Assembly (NCBI RefSeq): GCF_021391495.1
Contig: NZ_CP090063.1
Location: 992,001 to 1,056,000 of the forward strand
Direction: 5' to 3'
Origin: Amycolatopsis acidiphila
Lineage (GTDB): Bacteria; Actinomycetota; Actinomycetes; Mycobacteriales; Pseudonocardiaceae
Length of the DNA: 64,000 nt
The notes beneath the pieces were generated by a model. That model searched no databases. It was given only the letters and a program-made list of their open reading frames with translations, and was not told where the DNA came from. Every line of letters begins with the position of its first letter. Position 1 is the stretch's first letter. Position numbers and translations under genes: made by a program. Below are positions 1 to 8,529 of this stretch, one piece after another.

Positions 1-275
1 CCGTGCTGCTGGGCGCGTTCGGCGATGGCAAGCAGCCAGGCGGCGCGAAGCTGGTGTACCTGGCCAAGTCGAACACCAGGACCGGCGCCACGCAGCGGGC
101 GCAGCAGCCGCTGGACGAGGAGAGCGGCAAGCGCTGGCTCGACCTCGTCCGCGAGGTCGCCGCGGCCGCGTCAGGGCCGGGGTACCAGGCGAGCGAGAAC
201 ACCGACTGCGACCGCTGTCCCGCCAGGGGCTCCTGCCCGCTGCGGCCCGAAGGGCGGCAGGTGACCGGGGGATGA
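1..275 (+). CDS. adnA: AdnA, C-terminal end only (RecB-like motor-nuclease subunit)
   Basis: This is the last ~90 residues of a protein whose start lies before the window. The tail has a CxxC-x5-C cysteine cluster (C-D-R-C-P-A-R-G-S-C), which fits the iron-sulfur cluster that closes the RecB-type nuclease domain of AddB/AdnA proteins; the first cysteine of such a cluster would lie upstream. Its TGA overlaps the next ATG as ATGA, and that next gene is a second UvrD/RecB motor-nuclease. The order matches mycobacterial adnA-adnB, whose products form a heterodimer that resects double-strand breaks. The subunit name rests on gene order and the Cys cluster, because the motor domain is not visible. 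Codons begin at base 3. Confidence 0.8.
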   Translation, partial: VLLGAFGDGKQPGGAKLVYLAKSNTRTGATQRAQQPLDEESGKRWLDLVREVAAAASGPGYQASENTDCDRCPARGSCPLRPEGRQVTGG

Positions 276-3200
276 GCTACGTCAGTCCCGCCGAGGTGGC
301 CGCCGCGCTCGGGCTGCACCCGCCCACGCCCGAGCAGGCGGCGGTCATCGCGGCGCCGATCGAGCCCGCGCTCGTCGTCGCCGGTGCCGGGGCGGGGAAG
401 ACCGAGACGATGGCCGCGCGGGTCGTGTGGCTCGTGGCCAACGGGGTGGTGACCCCGGAACGGGTCCTCGGGCTCACCTTCACCCGCAAGGCCGCCCGCC
501 AGCTCGCCGAGCGGGTGCGGGCGCGGTTGCGCCGGCTGGCCGGCTCCGGCCTGCTCGACCGTGTCGACCCGGGCGGCGCCCGTCGCGCCGCCGTGGCCGC
601 AGGCGAGCCCACGGTGCTGACGTATCACGCGTATGCCGGGCGGCTGCTGTCCGAGCACGGGCTGCGGCTGCCGGTGCAGCCCGGTGTGCGGCTGCTGTCG
701 GAGACGTCGTCCTGGCAGCTCGCACACCGGGTGGTGTCCACCTGGGACGGTGACCTGGACACCGACCGGGTGCCGGCCTCCGTCACGGCCCAGGTGCTGG
801 CGCTCGCGGGCGAGCTGGGCGAGCACCTGGTCACCGAGCAGCAGCTCGCCGAGTACAGCACCTGGCTGTGCGAGCTCGTCGAGACCGCGCCCCGGGCCAA
901 GGGGCAGCGTGCGGCACTGCCGAAGGCGCTCGCGGAGATCGCCGCGGCACAACGGTTCCGGCTCGCGCTCATCCCGCTCATCGAGGGCTACCACCGGCGC
1001 AAGCGGGCGGAGGGCGCGCTCGACTTCGCCGACCAGATGTCACTGGCCGCGCAGCTCGCGACCAGCCATCCCGAGGTGGCGAGCGGTGAGCGCGACCGGT
1101 ACGGGGCGGTGCTGCTCGACGAGTACCAGGACACCGGGCACGCCCAGCGCGTCCTGCTGCGTGCGCTGTTCGGCGGCGTCGAGAACGCACCGCTGCCGGT
1201 GACCGCGGTCGGCGACCCGGCGCAGGCCATCTACGGCTGGCGCGGCGCGAGCGCGGCCAACCTGCCGCGCTTCACCACCGACTTTCCGCGCCGTGACGGG
1301 GAAAGGCTCGCCCCGGCCCGCGAGTACGGCCTGCTCACCAGCTTCCGCAACCCGCCGCAGGTGCTCACCCTCGCCAACGGGATCGCCGAGCCGCTGCGTG
1401 CGCGGGGCCTTGGCGTGGCGCGCCTGCGGGCGCGGGAGGGCGCCGGTCCCGCGGACATCGAGTACGCGCTGCTGCCGGACATCCGGGCCGAACGGGAGTG
1501 GGTCGCCGACGCGCTCGCCCGCCGCTGGTACGAGCACCTGGACGCGACCGGCTCCCCGCCGACGGCGGCGGTGCTGGTGCGGCGGCGCGCGGACATGGCG
1601 CCGATCGCCGCCGAGCTGCGGGCGCGTGGGCTGCCGGTCGAGGTCGTCGGCCTCGGCGGCCTGCTCGACGAGCCCGAGGTCGCCGACCTCGTCGCGACCC
1701 TGCGGGTGCTGGCGGACCCGCTCGCCGGAACGGCGGCGGCCCGGCTGCTGACCGGCGCCCGCTGGCGGATCGCCGCCGCCGACCTCGCCGCACTGTGGCG
1801 GCGCGCCAACGAGATCGCCGCCCCGCCGCCGACCGGTGAGTCCACAGTGGACGAGTTGTTCGTCGAACGCGCCGAGCAGACCGGGCTCGTGGACGCGCTC
1901 GACGACCCGGGCGACCCCGCGCGCTACTCCGCGGAGGGGTACCGGCGGATCCGCCGGGTGGCAAGCGAGCTGACCGCACTGCGTCGCAGGCTCGACCAGT
2001 CGTTGCCCGAGCTGGTGGCCGACGTGGAACGCACGATGCTGCTCGACGTCGAGTCGCTGGCCCGGCCCGGCGGTGCCGGTCGCGCCCACCTCGACGCCTT
2101 CGCCGACGTCGTCTCCGACTTCGCCGAGACCTCGCCCGACGCCACCCTGATGTCCTTCGTGGACTACCTGCTCACCGCGGCGCACGCGGAGGACGGGCTC
2201 ACGCCCGGTGAGGTCGAGGTCCTGCCGGACCGCGTCCAGGTCCTCACCGCGCATTCGGCCAAGGGGCTGGAATGGCAGGTCGTCGCGGTGCCGCACCTCG
2301 CCCGGGACGTGTTCCCCAACAAGCGAAGGTCGTCCTCGTGGCTGCGCACGGTGACGTCGCTGCCCGCGCACCTGCGGGGTGACGCGCAGGACCTGCCGAA
2401 GCTCCGGGTCTCGATGGGCATGGACCGCAAGGAGATCACCGAGGCCTTCGAGATCCACGAGGAGAGCTTCGCCGAGCGCGAGGCCGAGGAGGAACGCCGG
2501 CTCTGCTACGTCGCGCTGACCCGGTCGGAGCGCGCCCTGATCGCCTCCGGGCACTGGTGGAACGAGACCAGCTCGCGCCCCAAGGGCCCGTCGGTCTTCC
2601 TGACCGAGATCGCGGCACTGGGAGTCGGGCGGCTCTCCGAGTGGGCCGACGAACCGGCGGAGGAGGACGAGAACCCGCTGGTCACGCAGTCGCGGACGGC
2701 GCAATGGCCGGTCGACCCGCTCGGCGGCCGCCGTTCCGCCGTGGCCGAGGGCGCCGAACTGGTGCTCGCCGCGCTGGCGTCCGGCGAGCACCCGGAGGAA
2801 GACGAGGCCGACCCGGACGGCTGGATCGCCGACACCGACGTCCTGCTCGCCGAGCGTGCCGCGGCGGCGGGCGCCGGGGAGCAGGTCACGCTGCCGGGCC
2901 ACCTGTCGGTGAGCCAGCTCGTCGAGCTCGCGTCCGACCCGGGCGCGCTCGCGCGCCGCCTGCGCCGCCCGCTTCCGTTGCCGCCCAACACCTTCGCCCG
3001 CCGGGGCACCGCTTTCCACGGCTGGCTCGAGCGCCGGTTCGAGGGTGAGCGGCTGCTCGAGATCGACGACCTGCCGGGCGCCGCCGACGAGGGCGCCGCG
3101 CCCGACGAGGCGCTCGACGAGCTGCGTGCCGCGTTCGAGGCGAGCAGCTGGGCCGTCCGCACCCCGCACGAGGTGGAGGTGCCGTTCTCCACGGAGGTCG

Positions 3201-3493
3201 ACGGGGTGCTCGTGCGCGGCCGGATGGACGCCGTGTTCGCCGATCCGGACGGCGGCTGGACCGTCGTCGACTGGAAGACGGGCGCGGTGCCCGAGTCGTC
3301 GAAGCTGCAGCCGCTGGCCGTGCAGCTGGCGGCCTACCGGCTCGCGTGGGCCTCGCTGTCGGGTACGCCGCTGGAGAAGGTGCGCGCGGCGTTCCACTAC
3401 GTCCGCGACGATCACACGCTCCGCCCCGTCGACCTGCTCGACGGTGACGGCCTGAAAGAACTGTTGCGCACGATTCCCGAAGGTCAGGTGTAA
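272..3493 (+). CDS. adnB: AdnB, ATP-dependent DNA helicase/nuclease subunit
   Basis: A 1073-residue SF1 helicase fused to a RecB-family nuclease. The Walker A motif AGAGAGKT lies near residue 38, the motif II LLDEYQDT near 281, and QAIYGWRGAS follows shortly after. The C-terminal nuclease shows GTAFHGW, then GRMDAVF near residue 983, DWKTG near 1000 and a QLAAYRLAW helix, so all the usual RecB catalytic elements are present. The length is close to mycobacterial AdnB (about 1095). The ATG overlaps the adnA stop as ATGA, implying translational coupling. With AdnA it should unwind and resect DNA ends for homologous recombination in the cytoplasm. Confidence 0.93.
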   Translation: MSYVSPAEVAAALGLHPPTPEQAAVIAAPIEPALVVAGAGAGKTETMAARVVWLVANGVVTPERVLGLTFTRKAARQLAERVRARLRRLAGSGLLDRVDPGGARRAAVAAGEPTVLTYHAYAGRLLSEHGLRLPVQPGVRLLSETSSWQLAHRVVSTWDGDLDTDRVPASVTAQVLALAGELGEHLVTEQQLAEYSTWLCELVETAPRAKGQRAALPKALAEIAAAQRFRLALIPLIEGYHRRKRAEGALDFADQMSLAAQLATSHPEVASGERDRYGAVLLDEYQDTGHAQRVLLRALFGGVENAPLPVTAVGDPAQAIYGWRGASAANLPRFTTDFPRRDGERLAPAREYGLLTSFRNPPQVLTLANGIAEPLRARGLGVARLRAREGAGPADIEYALLPDIRAEREWVADALARRWYEHLDATGSPPTAAVLVRRRADMAPIAAELRARGLPVEVVGLGGLLDEPEVADLVATLRVLADPLAGTAAARLLTGARWRIAAADLAALWRRANEIAAPPPTGESTVDELFVERAEQTGLVDALDDPGDPARYSAEGYRRIRRVASELTALRRRLDQSLPELVADVERTMLLDVESLARPGGAGRAHLDAFADVVSDFAETSPDATLMSFVDYLLTAAHAEDGLTPGEVEVLPDRVQVLTAHSAKGLEWQVVAVPHLARDVFPNKRRSSSWLRTVTSLPAHLRGDAQDLPKLRVSMGMDRKEITEAFEIHEESFAEREAEEERRLCYVALTRSERALIASGHWWNETSSRPKGPSVFLTEIAALGVGRLSEWADEPAEEDENPLVTQSRTAQWPVDPLGGRRSAVAEGAELVLAALASGEHPEEDEADPDGWIADTDVLLAERAAAAGAGEQVTLPGHLSVSQLVELASDPGALARRLRRPLPLPPNTFARRGTAFHGWLERRFEGERLLEIDDLPGAADEGAAPDEALDELRAAFEASSWAVRTPHEVEVPFSTEVDGVLVRGRMDAVFADPDGGWTVVDWKTGAVPESSKLQPLAVQLAAYRLAWASLSGTPLEKVRAAFHYVRDDHTLRPVDLLDGDGLKELLRTIPEGQV

Positions 3494-3495
3494 CC

Positions 3496-3936
3496 ATGTC
3501 CATGCCGGCCGACATCAAGGCTGTCAACCGCGCCATCATCGAGGAGTTCCGGGCGAACGACGGGGTCGTCAGCGACGAGCGGCTCCGCCGGGGGAAGCTG
3601 GTCCTGCTCACCACCGTGGGCGCGAAGTCGGGCCGGGAGCACACGGTTCCGCTCGGCGACTTCAGCGACGACGACGGCAAGGTCCTGCTGTGGGCTTCGG
3701 CGATCGGCGCGCCCAGGCATCCCGCCTGGTACTCGAACCTGGTCGCGAACCCCGCGGTGGTGGTCGAGCGCAAGGGTGCGGACGGGCATCTCGAGCGCGT
3801 CGAGAGCACCGCCGTCACCGCCGAAGGGCCCGAGCGCGAACGGTTCCTCGCGCTGCTGTCCCGGGACCACCCGCACGTCGCGGTGCACCAGGAGCGCACC
3901 GAGCGCGAGATCCCGATCGTCGTCATCGACTGCTGA
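3496..3936 (+). CDS. Deazaflavin (F420)-dependent nitroreductase-family protein
   Basis: 146 residues of the DUF385/Ddn fold, a split beta-barrel family in actinobacteria that binds F420 (sometimes FMN or heme). Family hallmarks are the LVLLTTVGAKSGREHTVPL segment (residues ~35-53) and the HPAWYSNLVANP segment (~75-86), which sit at the cofactor site. Members reduce quinones or nitro compounds with reduced F420; the substrate cannot be read from sequence. It starts 2 nt after the adnB stop, so it is probably co-transcribed with adnAB, although no functional link is obvious. Confidence 0.87.
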   Translation: MSMPADIKAVNRAIIEEFRANDGVVSDERLRRGKLVLLTTVGAKSGREHTVPLGDFSDDDGKVLLWASAIGAPRHPAWYSNLVANPAVVVERKGADGHLERVESTAVTAEGPERERFLALLSRDHPHVAVHQERTEREIPIVVIDC

Positions 3937-3973
3937 GGGTGGCCGCGGGGTGGCCGTAGGTGGCTTGATCCCT

Positions 3974-3979
3974 TACGAT
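3974..3979 (+). promoter_or_regulatory. -10 element TACGAT for a leaderless transcript
   Basis: TACGAT fits the actinobacterial TANNNT -10 consensus. Exactly 7 nt separate it from the GTG at 3987, so RNA is expected to begin at the start codon. No clear -35 is visible and there is no Shine-Dalgarno sequence before the GTG. Confidence 0.6.
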
Positions 3980-3986
3980 CCGCGGC

Positions 3987-5036
3987 GTGCGCCACCCTGA
4001 CCGCCCCGATCACACGCTCGTCGGCGTGATCCGGATGCCGGAACCGTCGGTCAGCCCGATGCGGTCGATCGGCAGACGGGTCATCGGGGCCCTGCTGGCC
4101 CTCGTCGCGACGGTGCTGATCGTCTACGCGGGGCGTGACGGCTACCGCGACGTCAACGGCGACGGTTTGTCGCTTTTGGACAGTTTCTACTACGCCACGG
4201 TCTCGCTCTCGACCACCGGGTACGGCGACATCACCCCGGTCAGCGCGGCGGCGCGGCTGATCAACGTCCTGATCATCACGCCACTGCGGGTGCTGTTCCT
4301 CATCGTGCTGGTCGGGACCACACTGGAAGTGCTCACCGAACGGTCGCGGCAGGCGTTCCGGATCCAGAAGTGGAGGTCCAAGGTGCGGGACCACGTGGTG
4401 GTCGTCGGCTTCGGCACGAAGGGCCGGTCCGCGGTGAAGACGTTGCTCGGCGACGAGAACGTCGAGCCGAACCGGGTCGTCGTGGTGGACACCGACCAGC
4501 AGGCGCTGGACTCGGCGGCGGCGCTCGGCCTGGTCACCGTGCACGGCTCCGCGACCCGCTCGGACGTGCTTCGCGTCGCGGGCGTGCAGCGGGCGCGCGC
4601 GGTGGTGGTCGCGACGAACCGGGACGATTCGGCCGTGCTGGCCACGCTGACCGCCCGGGAGCTGGCGCCCAAGGCGCACATCGTCGCCTCGGTGCGGGAG
4701 GCGGAGAACGTGCACCTGCTCAAGCAGTCGGGTGCGAACCAGGTGGTCGTGTCGAGCGAGACCGCGGGACGGCTGCTCGGGATGGCCACCTCGACGCCCG
4801 TCGTGGTCGACATGGTCGAGGACCTGCTGACCCCCGAGTCCGGACTGGCGATCGCGGAGCGTGCTGTCGAGCCCTCCGAAGAGGGTGGCTCGCCTCGGCA
4901 TCTGAGTGACATCGTGCTCGGCGTCGTCCGGGACGGGGAGCTCTACCGGGTCGACTCGCCGCAGGTCGACGCCATCGAACCAGGGGACCGCCTGCTGTAT
5001 GTGCGGAAAGTGACCCCCGCTGACCACAACGAGTGA
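3987..5036 (+). CDS. Potassium channel with TrkA-N/TrkA-C regulatory domains
   Basis: 349 residues. Two hydrophobic helices (about residues 33-50 and 95-112) flank a pore loop holding the selectivity filter TTGYGD (~76-81), diagnostic of two-TM potassium channels. A cytoplasmic RCK part follows: a Rossmann-type TrkA-N domain beginning VVVVGFGTKG (~137) with VVVVDTDQQALD as the second strand, and a TrkA-C-like tail. Such channels move K+ across the membrane and are gated by nucleotides or ions bound to the RCK domain. The mycobacterial relative Rv3200c also lies next to adnAB. The GTG start is chosen because it sits 7 nt after a good -10 hexamer. Confidence 0.9.
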   Translation: MRHPDRPDHTLVGVIRMPEPSVSPMRSIGRRVIGALLALVATVLIVYAGRDGYRDVNGDGLSLLDSFYYATVSLSTTGYGDITPVSAAARLINVLIITPLRVLFLIVLVGTTLEVLTERSRQAFRIQKWRSKVRDHVVVVGFGTKGRSAVKTLLGDENVEPNRVVVVDTDQQALDSAAALGLVTVHGSATRSDVLRVAGVQRARAVVVATNRDDSAVLATLTARELAPKAHIVASVREAENVHLLKQSGANQVVVSSETAGRLLGMATSTPVVVDMVEDLLTPESGLAIAERAVEPSEEGGSPRHLSDIVLGVVRDGELYRVDSPQVDAIEPGDRLLYVRKVTPADHNE

Positions 5037-5093
5037 TAGATGGGGGCCACACCGCTCTCCCTGTGAATCCCGGGAATCATCTGGAACGATTGC

Positions 5094-5585
5094 GTGCGTG
5101 CGGTCCTCGAAGCGATTCCGGCCGGTGCCCAGCGGGGGCGCGGCATGATGCGCCGACTGCGCTGGCAGAGCCTGCTGATCCCGGTGCTCGCCGGCATCGC
5201 GGTCGTCGTCATCGTGTGGTGGGCCGGGCCCGGCATGTTCGGCTCGGTCGCGTCGAACGGCGGTCCGGTCACCGAGGCCACCGTGACCACGCCGGCGTCC
5301 TGCTCCGACCCGAACCCGACGGAGACGGTGCAGTTCCAGGCCGGCGGGCAGACCCGCACGGGTTCGCTGGACGCGTGCGGGCACGACAGGAACAACCGGG
5401 TGGACATCACCGTGCCGTCCGACGCGGGTCCCGGGCAGGTGAACGTGCACCTGGCCGACGTCGTCGCAGGCCACAGCGACCTGCGGCGCCCGGTGGGCCT
5501 CGCGCTGCTCGCACTGAGCTGCCTGAGCGGTGGCGCGTACGCGTTCCTGGTCCAACGCCGAACGGCGGCCCTGGCCAGTAGTTGA
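5094..5585 (+). CDS. Small two-helix membrane protein of unknown function
   Basis: 163 residues not matching a family I can name. One membrane helix lies at residues ~27-45 (LLIPVLAGIAVVVIVWW) and a second near the C-terminus (~135-153). Between them is an extracytoplasmic segment of ~85 residues containing two cysteines (in PASCSDP and DACGHDR) that could form a disulfide. It is encoded downstream of the potassium channel on the same strand. The start is uncertain: GTG at 5094 gives the longest form and an ATG at 5145 would begin just before the first helix. Codon use is typical, so it is likely a real gene. Confidence 0.7.
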   Translation: MRAVLEAIPAGAQRGRGMMRRLRWQSLLIPVLAGIAVVVIVWWAGPGMFGSVASNGGPVTEATVTTPASCSDPNPTETVQFQAGGQTRTGSLDACGHDRNNRVDITVPSDAGPGQVNVHLADVVAGHSDLRRPVGLALLALSCLSGGAYAFLVQRRTAALASS

Positions 5586-5588
5586 GGC

Positions 5589-5600
5589 GGGGGGGGGGGG
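5589..5600. repeat. Homopolymer of 12 G
   Basis: Twelve consecutive G residues 3 nt downstream of the stop of the preceding membrane-protein gene. It lies in the gap between two convergent genes and does not alter a reading frame. Confidence 0.9.
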
Positions 5601-5716
5601 CTCCCGGAGTCGGGTGGTCATCCCGTCGCCTGAACTCGCGGCATCACTTGATCTTTTCCCCTGCGCGAAGTGCAAGGGCGCGCGCCGTGCGCGGGTGGCT
5701 GGGGAACGCCCGTCCC

Positions 5717-5750
5717 ACCCCGATCACGGAGTGGACGCGGGGATCGGGGT
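5717..5750. terminator. Hairpin between convergent genes (possible terminator)
   Basis: A perfect 9-bp inverted repeat (ACCCCGATC / GATCGGGGT) with a 16-nt loop lies between the convergent genes ending at 5585 and 5828. There is no T-tract, so intrinsic termination is only a possibility. The same gap (5586-5827) carries a 16-bp direct repeat (GTGCGCGGGTGGCTGG at 5687-5702 and 5801-5816). No gene is seen in it. Confidence 0.4.
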
Positions 5751-5827
5751 AAGGGAGCGGGCTGGGCGCGGGCATTCTCGGCTGCCGTTGCCGGGTCGCT
5801 GTGCGCGGGTGGCTGGACACTGCCGCG

Positions 5828-6814
5828 TTACGAGACGTCGTTCGACGACGCCGCGAAGGTGTTGCACTGGGCGATCCGGTTGTACTGCGCACCCTTGCGC
5901 CACCACGCCGCGTAATGCGCGTTCGTCCCGTGGTCGTCGCTGCCGGACGTGTTGTCGCCCCGGGTGTCCTGGTCCCGCCACGCCTTCTCGTACATGTCCC
6001 GCGTCACCGAACCCCCGCGGTCGACCACCGCACCCAGGAACATCCCCGAGAAGCACTGCGCCTGCAGCTCCTTGCGACGCGACAGGTCCAACCCGGCCGG
6101 GGTGTTCTGCCCGACCTGGTAGATCTGCTGCCACACCGCGTCCATGATCCCCGCCACCTCCTGCACGTGGTGGCCGTACTCGTGCGCGATCAGGGCCAGG
6201 TACACGCCCGGGTTGTCGCCGTACTGGTCGATCTGCAGCCCCCGGTACGGCACATACAGGTTGTTGTCGCAGTAGTACGCCGCGGTCGCGACGCCGACCC
6301 CGATGGTGCCGCACGGGGTCTCGAAGCTCCGGCCGGTCGGGAAGTGCAGCGCCGGCGGCATGAACGGCAGGTGGTAGGCCTCGAGGAACTGGCCCCACGC
6401 CTCGTTGAGGCACTTGTCGGCCGCCGTGAAGAACGCCTCGACCGAAGCCTCGTCGCTGTGCCACACCGGAAGCGTGCACACGATGTTCTGCAGGCCCGCG
6501 TCCGGATCCTGCAGGATGGGATGGTCGGCCAGCTCGAGGATCTTCTGCCCCGCCACCGCGCCACCGGCGCCCGCGCCCGGCCCGGCGTTGCCGCTGTTGT
6601 CCGACGTCGCCGATGTGGAGGTGCCGGTGGAGGCCGTACCCGCACCGTCGCCGCCGGTGCTGCTCACCACGACGAACACCACGAGCCCGGCCAGCAGCAC
6701 GGCCACCGCGCTGAGCGTGAAGGCCATGAACGGCATCGAGGACGACTTCGAGCTCCGGTGTCGTCGGCCCGGCCGTGGTGCGCCCGTGGACGGGCGCGGC
6801 GGCGAGTTCGTCAT
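5828..6814 (-). CDS. YpfJ-type neutral zinc metallopeptidase, membrane anchored (copy 1)
   Basis: 328 residues. A short basic N-terminus and one membrane helix (~30-50) are followed by a Gly/Ser/Thr linker and then the Zn_peptidase (YpfJ) domain. The zinc site HEYGHH sits in YLALIAHEYGHHVQEV; conserved family segments include RKELQAQCFSGMFLG, DDHGTNAH and the final AQCNTF. Four or more cysteines suggest an oxidised, extracytoplasmic domain. The ATG at 6814 is preferred over a TTG at 6823 because the TTG overlaps the -10 hexamer. It is ~65% similar by eye to the paralogue at 15854-16879. Physiological substrates of the family are not known. Confidence 0.88.
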   Translation of the reverse strand: MTNSPPRPSTGAPRPGRRHRSSKSSSMPFMAFTLSAVAVLLAGLVVFVVVSSTGGDGAGTASTGTSTSATSDNSGNAGPGAGAGGAVAGQKILELADHPILQDPDAGLQNIVCTLPVWHSDEASVEAFFTAADKCLNEAWGQFLEAYHLPFMPPALHFPTGRSFETPCGTIGVGVATAAYYCDNNLYVPYRGLQIDQYGDNPGVYLALIAHEYGHHVQEVAGIMDAVWQQIYQVGQNTPAGLDLSRRKELQAQCFSGMFLGAVVDRGGSVTRDMYEKAWRDQDTRGDNTSGSDDHGTNAHYAAWWRKGAQYNRIAQCNTFAASSNDVS

Positions 6815-6822
6815 CGCGCGCA

Positions 6823-6828
6823 AGCATA
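6823..6828 (-). promoter_or_regulatory. -10 element TATGCT for the zinc peptidase
   Basis: Read on the minus strand, TATGCT matches TANNNT and lies 8 nt before the ATG at 6814, so the 5' UTR would be 0-2 nt. This placement argues against the upstream TTG as start. Confidence 0.55.
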
Positions 6829-6937
6829 GTCAGGGCCCGGAGATCACGACTCGGAAAGACCCGGGCGCCCGAGATGGTCCGGGGCCGCCCGCTCTGCGAG
6901 AGTGGGCGCGTGCACCCGAGAACCAGGAGAGACCTCG

Positions 6938-7897
6938 ATGAGTGAGACCGGGGGCTGGACCAACCCCGACCAGCCACGCAGCGACCTGCCGCCCGCCCCG
7001 CCGCCGCCTCCCGCGCCGGCCCCCGGCGGTGGTTACGGCAAGCCGGGCGTCATCCCCCTGCGGCCGCTGTCGGTCGGCGAGATCCTGGACGGCGCGGTGC
7101 AGACGATGCGCCGGCATCCGGCACTGGTGTTCGGCGTCTCCGCGATCGTCGCGGTGGTCGCGGGCGCGCTCGACCTGGCGAGCTCCTACTGGTTCCTCAG
7201 CGACCTGCCCGACCCGGGGCAGCTCGGCCCGGCCGCCACGCAGGAGGAGCAGATGCGCTTCCTGTCCGAGACGTTCGGGCGGCTGCTCGCGACCCTCGGC
7301 GTGACGCTGGTGATCTCCCTGCTCATCCGCACGTTCCTGGCCGGGTTCATCACGGTCGTCGTCGGCAAGGCCGTCCTCGGCCGCCCCGCGACGCTGCGCG
7401 AGTCGCTGACCGAGCTGCGTCCGCGCCTGCTGCCGCTGCTCGGGCTGACGGTCCTGGTCACGATCATCGTCGCGGTCGCGTCGGTCTTCCTGATCATCCC
7501 CGGCATCTGGCTCTGGGCGATGCTGAACCTGGCCGCGCCGGCGCTCGTGCTGGAGCAGGGCCGGGTCGGCCAGGCGATGAAGCGGTCCTGGCGGCTGGTG
7601 TCCGGCAGCTGGTGGCGGGTGTTCGGCATCCTGCTGCTCACCGGGATCGCGGCCGCGATCATCAGCATGGTCATCGAGATCCCGTTCGGCGTCGGCTTCG
7701 GCTTCAGCGCCAGCAGCGCGGACGTCGCGAACCAGTCGTTCGGCAGCCAGCTGCTCGCGGCACTGGGCGGGGTGGTCGCGGAGACCATCGTCGGGCCGTT
7801 CACCGCCGCCGCCACCGCGCTGCTGTACATCGACCAGCGGATGCGCAAGGAGGGCATGGACATCCAGCTGGCGCGTTCGGCCGGCGCGGCCCAGTGA
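6938..7897 (+). CDS. Polytopic membrane protein heading the MoxR operon
   Basis: 319 residues. A proline-rich cytoplasmic N-terminus (~1-40) is followed by the segment LRPLSVGEILDGAVQTMRRHP and about six hydrophobic helices. This arrangement is typical of the actinobacterial membrane proteins that precede moxR (Rv3689-like; related to the glycerophosphodiester phosphodiesterase membrane domain). No catalytic residues are seen. The ATG at 6938 has an AGGAG 8 nt upstream and is preferred to a GTG at 6902. Its stop overlaps the next start (GTGA), the first of a chain of overlaps running through moxR. The role is probably structural within a MoxR-associated envelope complex. Confidence 0.82.
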   Translation: MSETGGWTNPDQPRSDLPPAPPPPPAPAPGGGYGKPGVIPLRPLSVGEILDGAVQTMRRHPALVFGVSAIVAVVAGALDLASSYWFLSDLPDPGQLGPAATQEEQMRFLSETFGRLLATLGVTLVISLLIRTFLAGFITVVVGKAVLGRPATLRESLTELRPRLLPLLGLTVLVTIIVAVASVFLIIPGIWLWAMLNLAAPALVLEQGRVGQAMKRSWRLVSGSWWRVFGILLLTGIAAAIISMVIEIPFGVGFGFSASSADVANQSFGSQLLAALGGVVAETIVGPFTAAATALLYIDQRMRKEGMDIQLARSAGAAQ

Positions 7898-8529
7898 TCC
7901 TGGCGCTGCGTGCGGACGTCCCGGTCACCATCGACCGGGACGCGGCGCAGCGTGCCGCCGAGGCGGAGCTGTCGAAGCCCGAGTACCACGCGGCCGACCC
8001 CGGCCTGTTCGACCGGGTGCTGATGTGGCTCGGGCAGCGCCTGTCCGAGCTGTTCGACGCCGCGTCCAACGCCGTCCCCGGCGGGGTGCTCGGCCTGCTG
8101 GTGCTGCTCGCGGTGCTCGTGCTGGTGGCCGTCGTGGTGCGGTTGCGCGTCGGCAAGCTGGCCCGCAACGTCCGCGCCCCCGGCCTGGTGTTCGAGGACC
8201 GGACACGCACCGCCCAGGACCACCGGCAGGCCGCCGAGCAGGCGTTCGCCGCCGGGGACTTCGCGGCCGCGGCGCGCGAACGGTTCCGCGCGATCGTGCG
8301 TGGCCTGGAGGAGCGTGGGGTGCTCGACGCGTTGTCCGGCCGCACCGCTGACGAAGCGGCGCGTGACGCGGGTGCCCGCCTGCCCGGCTCACGGGCGGAG
8401 CTCGCCGTGGCCGCCAGGCTGTTCGACGACGTGCACTACGGCGACCGGCCCGCGACCGCCGAGGACTACCGCCGGCTGGCCACGCTCGACGAGCAGGTGT
8501 CTCGGGAACGGCCGGGAGTCCTTACGTGA
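7894..8529 (+). CDS. DUF4129 membrane protein
   Basis: 211 residues with one central membrane helix (about residues 66-86) and a soluble C-terminal part beginning EDRTRTAQDHRQAAEQAFAAGDFAAAARERFRAIVRGLEERGVL, the DUF4129 signature, with a final DDVHYGDRPATAEDYRRL. The family is found in MoxR/DUF58 clusters and sometimes fused to transglutaminase-like proteins. GTG is chosen because it overlaps the previous stop (GTGA) and leaves a short N-terminus before the conserved ADVPVTIDRDAA. It corresponds by position to M. tuberculosis Rv3690. Molecular function unknown. Confidence 0.85.
   Translation: MILALRADVPVTIDRDAAQRAAEAELSKPEYHAADPGLFDRVLMWLGQRLSELFDAASNAVPGGVLGLLVLLAVLVLVAVVVRLRVGKLARNVRAPGLVFEDRTRTAQDHRQAAEQAFAAGDFAAAARERFRAIVRGLEERGVLDALSGRTADEAARDAGARLPGSRAELAVAARLFDDVHYGDRPATAEDYRRLATLDEQVSRERPGVLT

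Noticed and set aside
1040..3415. Long minus-strand frame opposite adnB
   Set aside because: Composition is Arg/Gly/Val shadow sequence with no domain, and the plus strand encodes a complete helicase-nuclease.
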